Shown here piece after piece: positions 1-5,817 of a stretch of 5,870 nt of DNA. The notes under the pieces were generated by a model. That model saw nothing but the letters and a program-made list of their open reading frames with translations, was not told the origin of the DNA and did no database searches. Location of the stretch: the NCBI GenBank assembly GCA_946403735.1, contig CAMJAZ010000128.1:1-5870 (forward strand), in the 5' to 3' direction. The translations under genes and the position numbers were made by a program. The DNA is from an uncultured Selenomonadales bacterium (GTDB lineage Bacteria > Bacillota > Negativicutes > Selenomonadales > Selenomonadaceae). The stretch's first letter is position 1; every line of letters begins with the position of its first letter.

Positions 1-5
1 TTTAG

Positions 6-2066
6 TTAGTCAATGGCTCTGTCAACGTTCGTTTCGCTGAAAGTTTTCATATCGTTTAACGCAGACAACGCGGCTTCAGCAATTTCAACGCCGATACATG
101 CAACTTCCCCGTCGAATCCAATTCGCATTCCTGGTTCAAAGTTGTAGTTAATCAACTTCGTGGCGTGAAGTATGAACGGGCGAATCTCTGGACACATTGC
201 CTCAAGGTATCGTGCAATAATTTCAATCGCGCCGCAGTCAACTACTATCAACGTTGAATTGTGCGCGGCGGCAATGAGTGCGCCAATAATCGCGCTTGTA
301 AGGCAACGAAATTTTTTCGGTACAACATTCAATAAATTTTCTGGCGGTACTTTGAGATCGCCATTTTTTTTGAGCAAAACTTTAGCAAATTTTTCATCTA
401 TCTTGTCAAATCGCCAATCGCTCAACTCTGTCATTGCGATAATTGGCATTGAAAAGGAAATTTCTTCCGCTAAGTTCCTGCCAAAATTAAATGCAACGGT
501 CGGGTCTGCCTTAGGGTCAACAATTCCCATGAAAATTTTCATTGCGAAAGTTCGCGCTGTCATACTGAAATCCATTGAAACGTTGCGGCGCGTACCTTCA
601 ACTTGCGGACGATACGTCTTTTGTTCTTCAGACGGTGTATTTTCAGAATTAGTGAAGGCAAGCGCGGCGTGACGTAAATTATTTGTCGGCAAATTTTCAT
701 TCGTAATTCCCGCAATTTGTACGGCAATATCTTCCAGCAATCCTAAACTTTCACGTGGTTTAGTAAGACTGTCGAAACGCTCGCGGCATTTGTCCATAGC
801 CTTGAAATGAAGTTTCGGCATTGTCTTTAAATAAAAATCGAAAGTGCGGTCAGTCGCTTTAATCGTCTCTTCACCGTCATTTTCCATTGACCGTACAAGC
901 ATAGGGTACGAACGCGGAATGTTATAATCATTTACGCTAAACGGCGCTACAAAACTTTCCAGTCGGCGGTCGTCGCTAATTTGAAAATCCAGTTCGACTT
1001 CCTCAACTTTTAAATCGTCGCCGAAATTTGATTCAAGATAATCTTGAAAATTTTCCATATCTTCAAAGTGTCCAATGTCGCCTAAGTCCATACTTTCAAG
1101 CAAGTTTGCAATCATTTCGCTTTCGTCAATATCTTTGAAGTCATCCAAGTCACCGTCGAAATCCGCAGTAGGTCCGCAGACGTAAACGTAGACAATTCTG
1201 TCTAAAATGTGCGCGGCGATTGATGAACCGATAGCCTCACCAAGTGCCAAATTCAACGTCAACAGCGGCGGCAAGTTGAGATATTGCAACGCGGGAAGAT
1301 GTCCAGGTTCCCTGCCGATATGTGACGCGATAAGATTTTCGCAGACGTTAGGATTAATTAAATCGGCAAGCAATGCGGCGGCAGTCGTATTAAAGCCGTC
1401 CAAAATTACGAGGCAATCATTTTTCGCGGCGGCAAGAATTACGCCAGCCATTGCGCCAAATTCAAATCCGCCAATTTTCGCCAAAATATCTATGGCGTCA
1501 TTTGGATCGGGATCGTTGACTTTAAGCGCCTGACGAATGATTTTAACTTTCTTGTTAAATTTTTTATCGGGAATGTTTGAACCGCGCCCAGTCAATTTGC
1601 GGGGATTTAAATTTAAAATCGTCGACGTAATCGCAGATGCAATCGTCGTATTGCCAATGCCCATTTCGCCGATTAAAAAGCAGTTGAAACCAGCTTTAAT
1701 AGCTTTTTCCGCCAACTCTTTACCAATTTTGATTGACTTTCTAGCCTGCGCTCGCGTCATGGCAGGACCTTCAGCAATATTTTTCGTGCCGTAAGCAATT
1801 TTCCTGTCCACAATGTCAGGAAAATTTGAAATATCGGCGTCAACCCCAACGTCCACCACAACTAATTCTGAATTGGCAAATTTCGCGAAGGCATTAGCCG
1901 CGCCGCCTTTGTCGACTAGATAATTTTTCACCATACTAGCCGTAGTTTTTGGCGGGTAGGCGCTGACGTTCATTTTAGCAACGCCGTGATCTGCGCAGAA
2001 AATAAATGTACATTTTTTAGTTTGTCCAATGCTACGGTAAAGCGCCGCCATATCTGTGAATGTCAT
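6..2066 (-). CDS. Tandem CobT-like phosphoribosyltransferase, ArsAB-like fusion
   Basis: CobT-family enzymes transfer phosphoribose from nicotinate mononucleotide to the future lower-ligand base of cobamides in the cytoplasm. This 686-residue protein is about twice the usual ~350. Unit 1 (about residues 18-293) shows DHGV (26-29), SAYP (35-38), GT...PAMT (93-104), GEMGIGNTT (133-141), LDGF (222-225), SH..REPGH (248-256) and ALGEAIG (274-280), whose Glu277 matches the catalytic Glu317 of Salmonella CobT. It lacks the N-terminal KPxGSLG segment. The Gln of the family's TxQM motif is Ser44. An acidic linker (302-366) and an unrecognised stretch follow. Unit 2 (about 428-686) has KPRESLG (436-442) and a C-terminal NDMKTF (671-676), but DHGV has become NSEN, the GEMGIGNTT motif is gone and the catalytic Glu is Phe651. 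The start is firm: ATG preceded by GGAGGGG and overlapping the upstream stop as ATGA. In Sporomusa ovata ArsAB, which activates phenol and p-cresol, only ArsA is active, so a fused ArsAB is the best analogy. Substrate cannot be read from sequence. Confidence 0.85.
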   Translation of the reverse strand: MTFTDMAALYRSIGQTKKCTFIFCADHGVAKMNVSAYPPKTTASMVKNYLVDKGGAANAFAKFANSELVVVDVGVDADISNFPDIVDRKIAYGTKNIAEGPAMTRAQARKSIKIGKELAEKAIKAGFNCFLIGEMGIGNTTIASAITSTILNLNPRKLTGRGSNIPDKKFNKKVKIIRQALKVNDPDPNDAIDILAKIGGFEFGAMAGVILAAAKNDCLVILDGFNTTAAALLADLINPNVCENLIASHIGREPGHLPALQYLNLPPLLTLNLALGEAIGSSIAAHILDRIVYVYVCGPTADFDGDLDDFKDIDESEMIANLLESMDLGDIGHFEDMENFQDYLESNFGDDLKVEEVELDFQISDDRRLESFVAPFSVNDYNIPRSYPMLVRSMENDGEETIKATDRTFDFYLKTMPKLHFKAMDKCRERFDSLTKPRESLGLLEDIAVQIAGITNENLPTNNLRHAALAFTNSENTPSEEQKTYRPQVEGTRRNVSMDFSMTARTFAMKIFMGIVDPKADPTVAFNFGRNLAEEISFSMPIIAMTELSDWRFDKIDEKFAKVLLKKNGDLKVPPENLLNVVPKKFRCLTSAIIGALIAAAHNSTLIVVDCGAIEIIARYLEAMCPEIRPFILHATKLINYNFEPGMRIGFDGEVACIGVEIAEAALSALNDMKTFSETNVDRAID
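969..1163 (-). other. Acidic interdomain linker of the tandem CobT-like protein
   Basis: Residues 302-366 hold 25 Asp/Glu and only 2 Lys/Arg out of 65. They lie just after the catalytic-Glu loop of the first CobT-like unit, where a normal CobT would run into its C-terminal helix. No ordinary CobT has such an insert as far as I know. The segment is probably flexible or a binding surface; this is inferred from composition only. Confidence 0.6.
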
Positions 2067-2506
2067 TTGTCGCCCCTCCGAACTAAATTTTTCACAACTT
2101 TTTCTCCTGCGTTACGAATTTTCCTTAGCGGAGCAACACGACTTTTTATTTTCGGCTTAATATCGGACTTGCCAAAATCACCGCGCTTTAGGAAGGTGGA
2201 TTTAAATTTTTCTGGCTTAAAAAATTTTCGCAAGACGTTAGCAAGTTCATCTGGATCAATATTTTCCGCGCAGGTAAAAATATCTGCCGCTACGTAGTTT
2301 AAATCGCCGTAAATGTGCAAGGCGATGTGACCTTCCATAAATGCGCCGATTATCGAACAACGTTCGTCATCAAATTTTTCAGACGTGAGGGCAGGTTCTT
2401 CACCTAATGTTTCCTGTAAAATCTCTTTTATTTCGTCAACGTTCGCCATTTGTTTGGCGCTACAGTTATATAAATCTAAAGTCAGTTGTCTTGATAAAAT
2501 TTCCAT
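2063..2506 (-). CDS. SpeD-like protein lacking the pyruvoyl-forming serine
   Basis: The protein (147 residues) belongs to the prokaryotic S-adenosylmethionine decarboxylase (SpeD, class 1B) fold. It shows an N-terminal RQLTLDLYNC block (6-15), EGHIALH (58-64), YVAADIFTC (71-79) and a KRGDFG block (107-112) matching the C-terminal PRGMG region of SpeD. Active SpeD cleaves itself at Glu-Ser in an ESH motif to make a pyruvoyl group. Here the motif is Glu58-Gly59-His60 (codon GGT at 2330-2332). His64 and Cys79 fall at exactly the offsets (+5, +20) of His68 and Cys83 relative to Ser63 in the Thermotoga enzyme, so the alignment is secure and the loss specific. The usual HTWPE/HSFPE motif is also changed, to HIYGD. 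It is therefore probably a non-decarboxylating relative, perhaps a regulatory or partner subunit. The tail (93-147) is very basic. The start has a good site (AGGGGA, about 5 bases before ATG). It overlaps the CobT-like gene by 4 bases. Confidence 0.85.
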   Translation of the reverse strand: MEILSRQLTLDLYNCSAKQMANVDEIKEILQETLGEEPALTSEKFDDERCSIIGAFMEGHIALHIYGDLNYVAADIFTCAENIDPDELANVLRKFFKPEKFKSTFLKRGDFGKSDIKPKIKSRVAPLRKIRNAGEKVVKNLVRRGDK

Positions 2507-2567
2507 ACAAATCCCCTGTATATTAGCTTTTAGGAAAATAATTCTGCATTCTTAATTATTAATTCAA

Positions 2568-3677
2568 TTAGTCTGCTGGTAATAAAATTATGTTGACTGG
2601 CAAATTTGATGCGCCTGGCGGTGAATATTCAAAGCGAACTTTGCCGCTGTACGTTCCCAATTCGCTAAGTTCAAGTTGTGACGTGAAAACGGCTTTTCCT
2701 TCTTCACGTAATTTTTTCAACGACGCAGGCTCATCAACTTCCTTGTCGCCAAAAAAAATTTTACCTTGCGGCGTTAAAATCGTGCCAGTTTTGCTACCGT
2801 GATGATAACGCATTGCGCCCGCGTAATAGCCACCAAGCGGCGATAGACAAAATCGCGTTGCACCTTTCGTACGAAATTCTAAAGTATAATGCACGCCGTA
2901 ATTGCCATAGTTTACAACTTCTTCGCCGTCCGTCGCGTCAATGCCACGTTTAAAAATATCTGTAACGTTGTCGCCAATTTTAACGTAACCAATGCCGTCA
3001 GTCGCTGGATTGTAAGTCCGCCGAAGTTTAATTGTACGGTTCATCCTTTTAAAAGTGCCACGCAGTTTATGTTCATCTTTCGGCAAAATAGTAGCAACAT
3101 TTAAAAATTTTATTGGGTCGGAATTGTGCGGGTACATCAACACGTAAATTTTCACTGGACCAAGCGTCGTGAAGTCGTAAACGCCGTAAATCAAATGCCC
3201 TGCGTTAATCGTGACTTTATCCATTTCGGCTTGAAAAAGTTTGCGTTCGCCTTCAGCAATTTTAATCGTGTCGTGAAAATTATTTTGCATATAAATTAAC
3301 TGCGTCGCCTTGCCAACGGACAAAAAATTATTGTCGGGAAGTGCAAAGCCGCCGCGCGTAATTTCAATTTTATTTTCAGCAGGATAAACATTTTCAACAA
3401 TCACTGCAAGTTTTTTCTTGACGCCCGTGTCATTCAAGTGGTAAAACAAAATCCGTGCGTCACCGCTAACCGTGTCGGTATACAAAATGCCGTTGCGGTT
3501 CACGTACTCGGGACTGTCAGAAAAAATTAGCGTGCCGCCAGTGTCCACAACGTCGACATTCAAGCGGTTCATATCAGTTGCAGTAAAATTTTTTGGCGCG
3601 GCGAAAGTTGGAAATGTCATTGAAATTGAAGTTAGCAACGTCATTGTCGCCGTAAAAAATTTTTTTAATAAGTTCAA
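2568..3677 (-). CDS. Secreted protein of unknown function
   Basis: I do not recognise a named domain in this 369-residue protein. The N-terminus is a clear Sec signal peptide: MNLLKKFF, a hydrophobic stretch to about residue 23, then PTFA with likely cleavage after Ala26. The mature part is rich in alternating hydrophobic/polar segments suggesting a beta fold, with Gly/Tyr-rich stretches (for example 282-293, ending in a His pair) and a single Cys (277). There is no lipobox, LPXTG, S-layer or membrane anchor, so it is probably soluble outside the membrane. A block around residues 62-82 (GILYTDTV, then RILFYHLN) is reminiscent of secreted Bacillota proteins often labelled copper amine oxidase N-terminal domain-containing, but that stalk domain is not visible; this is recall only. 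The start is TTG, with GGGAG 12 bases upstream, a long spacing. An internal ATG at residue 12 would shorten the signal peptide. The SpeD-like gene follows after 61 bases, so co-transcription is plausible. Confidence 0.75.
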   Translation of the reverse strand: MNLLKKFFTATMTLLTSISMTFPTFAAPKNFTATDMNRLNVDVVDTGGTLIFSDSPEYVNRNGILYTDTVSGDARILFYHLNDTGVKKKLAVIVENVYPAENKIEITRGGFALPDNNFLSVGKATQLIYMQNNFHDTIKIAEGERKLFQAEMDKVTINAGHLIYGVYDFTTLGPVKIYVLMYPHNSDPIKFLNVATILPKDEHKLRGTFKRMNRTIKLRRTYNPATDGIGYVKIGDNVTDIFKRGIDATDGEEVVNYGNYGVHYTLEFRTKGATRFCLSPLGGYYAGAMRYHHGSKTGTILTPQGKIFFGDKEVDEPASLKKLREEGKAVFTSQLELSELGTYSGKVRFEYSPPGASNLPVNIILLPAD

Positions 3678-3863
3678 GCTAAAAATTTTCTCCCAACTAC
3701 CAGCTTAAAGATTATTGATAAACTTAAAAAGGTGGGGCGCGCAAGGGACGAAACGAATGAGTAATGAGCTTTGTCCGCCCGTCCGCGTAAATTTCTTTGC
3801 ACCAAAGAAAAAGTAGGTTAATAAACTAAAAATCTCTACCAAACTAAATTTTATCGATAACCT
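3678..3863. other. Intergenic gap with a GC-rich repeat element
   Basis: This gap lies between the deacetylase stop and the TTG start of the secreted protein, both minus strand. It holds a conspicuous GC-rich island (about 3731-3787) and the hairpin repeat listed separately. I could not find a convincing promoter for the secreted-protein gene; AATAAT-like sequences occur but without a well-spaced -35 box. No ORF of note was seen. Confidence 0.5.
3731..3818 (-). repeat. Repeat element copy 1 with 8-bp hairpin
   Basis: The core at 3792-3816 is a stem of TTTCTTTG (3792-3799) and CAAAGAAA (3803-3810) with a CAC loop, followed by AAGTAG. The same core recurs, inverted, at 5818-5848 with a longer, perfect stem. 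On the minus strand this hairpin lies downstream of the deacetylase and is followed by TTTA, so it could act as a weak terminator. The attached GC-rich stretch (GTCCGC twice, then GGGGCGCGC) differs in composition from its surroundings, which points to a dispersed element rather than a simple terminator. Confidence 0.55.
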
Positions 3864-4640
3864 TTAAAATCTTAACGCCAAACTAATTTTCTCTGCCAAT
3901 TCTGCCTTCAACAGCCGCCATTTAAATTCTGTAATACCAAAAGTCGGCTGTCGAATGTGAACACGTTTCAACGTGTAAGGGTTACTTTCCATCGTATTCA
4001 AGCCAACGTCGCCAGTAACTGCCGTCAAGTAGCCTTCACGTTTCACAAGTTCCGCCAGCTCCGAATTGTACGCGCCATTTGGATAGGAAAAGCTGTAAAT
4101 CGTATCAAGCCCGCTCCATTCCAAATAAATTTTTGAATTGCGAACTTGATTTAAAAGAAATTCGCCTTCCAATCCAACAAGCGCCAAATGGTCAGCCGTA
4201 TGTGAACCAATTTCAACGCCGCGCAGTTGCAAATCTTTCACCTGTTCAAGCGTTAAATAACCGTCCTTGCCAAGTTCGTTTGATATGACGTAGACAACCG
4301 CTTTCATGCCGTGCGCCTCAAGAATCGGCAACATTTCAGTATAAATATTTGCGTAGCCGTCGTCGAACGTCAAAACTATCGGCTTGTCGGGCATTGTAAG
4401 CTTACCGTGTTTAGCCCGCATGAACTCTTGCAAAGTAAGCGTAGTATAACCTTTTTGTTGAAGATAATCAAGCTGGGCGGCAAATTCTTCGGGCGGCACG
4501 TTGTAAACTTCCGCGTCTATTGGCGGATTATCTGTTACCATATGATATTCCAAAATTGGAAACCCTTCGGGCGTTGGAAGTAAAAGTAGGATTGAAAAAA
4601 TTATTGCGATAAATAAAAAAATTGCGCCTGCTACACGCAA
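3864..4640 (-). CDS. Membrane-anchored polysaccharide deacetylase (NodB/CE4 domain)
   Basis: CE4 enzymes remove N- or O-acetyl groups from cell-wall or exopolysaccharide sugars using a metal ion. With the start chosen here the protein has 258 residues: a hydrophobic anchor (about 5-22), an ILEYHMVT motif of the PgaB/IcaB/YadE-like branch, motif 1 TFDDGY (Asp93 presumed base, Asp94 metal ligand), motif 2 SHTADH (His147 and His151, metal ligands) and motif 3 FSYPNGAYN. All core catalytic residues are therefore present. It should face the cell exterior, held by the uncleaved N-terminal segment; there is no clear signal-peptidase site. The upstream TTG at 4658 would place GAGGTGG (4646-4652) inside the coding region. 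That sequence is better read as the ribosome binding site of the TTG at 4638-4640, five bases away. The gene is transcribed divergently from the thioesterase. Peptidoglycan, poly-N-acetylglucosamine or another glycan could be the substrate. Confidence 0.88.
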   Translation of the reverse strand: MRVAGAIFLFIAIIFSILLLLPTPEGFPILEYHMVTDNPPIDAEVYNVPPEEFAAQLDYLQQKGYTTLTLQEFMRAKHGKLTMPDKPIVLTFDDGYANIYTEMLPILEAHGMKAVVYVISNELGKDGYLTLEQVKDLQLRGVEIGSHTADHLALVGLEGEFLLNQVRNSKIYLEWSGLDTIYSFSYPNGAYNSELAELVKREGYLTAVTGDVGLNTMESNPYTLKRVHIRQPTFGITEFKWRLLKAELAEKISLALRF

Positions 4641-4645
4641 ACATA

Positions 4646-4652
4646 CCACCTC
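4646..4652 (-). promoter_or_regulatory. Ribosome binding site deciding the deacetylase start
   Basis: On the minus strand GAGGTGG lies five bases before the TTG at 4638-4640. An ATG at this spot (4642-4644) is out of frame. The strong site supports the shorter 258-residue protein over an extension beginning at 4658. Confidence 0.7.
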
Positions 4653-4670
4653 TTTCAAAATTATACAAAG

Positions 4671-4699
4671 TTCATAGACAAAAATTTTTCTACGTCAAA
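4671..4699 (-). promoter_or_regulatory. Putative sigma-70-type promoter of the deacetylase
   Basis: On the minus strand TTGACG (4694-4699) and TATGAA (4671-4676) are separated by 17 bases, matching the consensus at 5 and 4 of 6 positions. Transcription would start near 4664, leaving about 24 bases of leader before the TTG start at 4640. Read by eye only. Confidence 0.5.
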
Positions 4700-4711
4700 A
4701 AAATTTTTCCT

Positions 4712-4744
4712 ACCAAATTTTTTTCAGAAAAAATTTTTTTGGTA
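4712..4744. promoter_or_regulatory. A/T-rich palindrome, candidate operator between divergent promoters
   Basis: TACCAAA (4712-4718) is mirrored by TTTGGTA (4738-4744). Between them are a T7 run and an A6 run around CAG, which can pair except for three extra T. The right arm covers the -35 box of the thioesterase promoter. It lies between two divergent genes and ends neither, so a terminator role is unlikely. An operator or a structured UP-element region is possible; no specific regulator is implied. Confidence 0.4.
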
Positions 4745-4766
4745 TTTTCGGCAAATATGATATAAT
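4739..4766 (+). promoter_or_regulatory. Extended -10 promoter of the thioesterase operon
   Basis: A perfect TATAAT (4761-4766) is preceded by TGA (4758-4760), giving an extended -10. TTGGTA (4739-4744) is a fair -35 with 16-base spacing. Oligo-A/T tracts just upstream could serve as an UP element. The start of transcription would be near 4773, about 25 bases before the TTG start codon. Confidence 0.7.
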
Positions 4767-4797
4767 TTCGCGGAAAAATTTTGAAAGGAGAATTTTT

Positions 4798-5235
4798 TTG
4801 TCTATAAAGACTACGTTGCGCGTGCATTTCTACGACACTGACACAATGGGCGTTGTTCACCACGCAAATTATATTCGTTGGTTTGAGACGGGGCGCGTTG
4901 AATATTTGCGTTCAATCGGCATTACTTTAACCGAGATGATGAGCGACGGAATTTTATTTCCGCTTACTGAAGTTCAAGCAAAATTTCTGCACCCCGCGAA
5001 GTTCGACGAAGATTTAGAATTGGAAACGACGGCGGTTGAACTCACAAAAGTTAAAATGGAGTTCAAATATAAAATTCGCCGCCAAAGTGACGGTGAACTT
5101 TTGGTTAAAGGTCACAGCCAAAATGTTTTCACGAATACGGCGACGGGTAAAATTTCTCGTCTGCCTGAAAAATATTTTTCTAAAATGGAAAAAGCTATGA
5201 TTGAGGAGATGGCGCAGAAAAATGGTGATAATTGA
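4798..5235 (+). CDS. YbgC/4HBT-family acyl-CoA thioesterase
   Basis: This family hydrolyses acyl-CoA (or acyl-ACP) thioesters in the cytoplasm using a hot-dog fold, normally as oligomers. The 145-residue length is typical. The signature YDTDTMGVVHHANYIRWFE spans residues 12-30. Asp15 corresponds to the catalytic Asp18 of E. coli YbgC, and the VVHHANY block forms the usual active-site helix start. The C-terminal half shows the expected beta strands (for example KMEFKYKIRR and GHSQNVFTN). The start is TTG at 4798 with AAAGGAG (4784-4790) seven bases upstream; no better in-frame start exists. The gene overlaps the following membrane-protein gene by 14 bases, so the two are probably one operon. 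Nothing nearby encodes Tol-Pal, with which YbgC is associated in proteobacteria. The substrate chain length is not predictable from sequence. Confidence 0.9.
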   Translation: MSIKTTLRVHFYDTDTMGVVHHANYIRWFETGRVEYLRSIGITLTEMMSDGILFPLTEVQAKFLHPAKFDEDLELETTAVELTKVKMEFKYKIRRQSDGELLVKGHSQNVFTNTATGKISRLPEKYFSKMEKAMIEEMAQKNGDN

Positions 5236-5761
5236 AGGATTATTAATCGCGGTAGCAGTTGTATTAGCTGGCTTAGGAATTTTTTTGAAGGTACGCGGAC
5301 AAGAAAAAGTTGTGCCACGTATTGATAAGCGGACGCCGTTTAAAGTTGAACACCGTGACGAAAAATCCATTACACTTTCCACGACGATAGAATTTTTCAA
5401 TGAAGGTAAACAAAGCGCAATGATTGTTGACGCTATTGTTAAACCGCAACTTCCCTTTGAACAGTACGACGGAATGGACGTTCGCGGCAAGGCTGAAGTT
5501 GAAGGAATTCCGCGTGAAGATGATTATTTTGAAGCGCGAGTAATGGAACATCAGCAAGGATTTAATTTTGTGGCGAAAGTTACGTTGACTGCGCGGAAAG
5601 GTATGACGCTTGAAGAGGCAGTAGCTCATATGGTAGATTTTCCGATTGAAATTATTTACCGTGAAGTTGGACGGACGCCAATGCACTTTTCCATAGCGCG
5701 AATTTTTTTGACTGCTGAAGAGTTAGCAAAAATTGTCGGCGTAAAGTTGCTTACAGAGTGA
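5222..5761 (+). CDS. Small single-pass membrane protein of unknown function
   Basis: I do not recognise this 179-residue protein. It begins with one hydrophobic segment (about residues 2-22, MVIIEGLLIAVAVVLAGLG onward), then KVRGQEK and a soluble domain of about 150 residues with alternating strands (SITLSTTIEFFNEG, FVAKVTLTARK) and an amphipathic C-terminal helix. There are no cysteines and no obvious catalytic motif. The start is uncertain. ATG at 5222 is preceded by GAGGAG (5203-5208) at a long 13-base spacing, and those bases also encode Glu-Glu of the thioesterase. TTG at 5201 would add MRRWRRK. With the ATG start, positive charges follow the membrane segment and suggest a cytoplasmic domain; with the TTG start they precede it and suggest the opposite. 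Overlap with the thioesterase gene implies coupled translation and perhaps a linked role at the membrane. Confidence 0.75.
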   Translation: MVIIEGLLIAVAVVLAGLGIFLKVRGQEKVVPRIDKRTPFKVEHRDEKSITLSTTIEFFNEGKQSAMIVDAIVKPQLPFEQYDGMDVRGKAEVEGIPREDDYFEARVMEHQQGFNFVAKVTLTARKGMTLEEAVAHMVDFPIEIIYREVGRTPMHFSIARIFLTAEELAKIVGVKLLTE

Positions 5762-5817
5762 ATTTAAGAATTTTAATTTTAAGTTTAATTTTATTTTTTA
5801 TTTTTTATTTTATTGAA
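5762..5817. other. T-rich, gene-free stretch after the last gene
   Basis: The sequence after the TGA stop is almost only A and T, with repeated ATTTTTT units around 5785-5811. No GC-containing stem precedes the T runs, so it is not a standard rho-independent terminator. The hairpin repeat begins immediately after it. Confidence 0.4.

Noticed and set aside
1150..1200. YVCGPT in the CobT-like protein (residues 294-300) resembles the N-terminal motif of cysteinyl-tRNA synthetase
   Set aside because: Only about six residues match; the HIGH motif and the rest of a synthetase domain are absent, and the following sequence is an acidic linker.
172..1794. Several long open frames on the plus strand opposite the CobT-like gene
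   Set aside because: They have low-complexity, family-free translations and lie entirely antisense to a gene with clear conserved motifs; they are composition shadows.
6..2066. The missing N-terminus of unit 1 might be due to a frameshift or a wrongly chosen start
   Set aside because: The ATG has a strong ribosome binding site and overlaps the upstream stop as ATGA, and the upstream sequence in all frames is taken by the SpeD-like gene, without a KPxGSLG-like motif.
2507..2567. Possible promoter or cobalamin riboswitch upstream of the SpeD/CobT-like pair
   Set aside because: The gap is far too short for a cobalamin riboswitch and no B12-box-like sequence is seen; -35/-10 candidates are poor.
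4660..4665. Perfect TATAAT on the minus strand just upstream of the deacetylase
   Set aside because: It would place the transcription start inside the ribosome binding site and has no -35 at a workable distance (TTGACG is 27-28 bases away).
5014..5686. Open frames on the minus strand opposite the thioesterase and the small membrane protein
   Set aside because: They are antisense to a gene with a clear 4HBT signature and its coupled partner; no domain or ribosome binding site supports them.
5780..5811. T-rich tract as a rho-independent terminator
   Set aside because: No GC-containing stem precedes the T runs.
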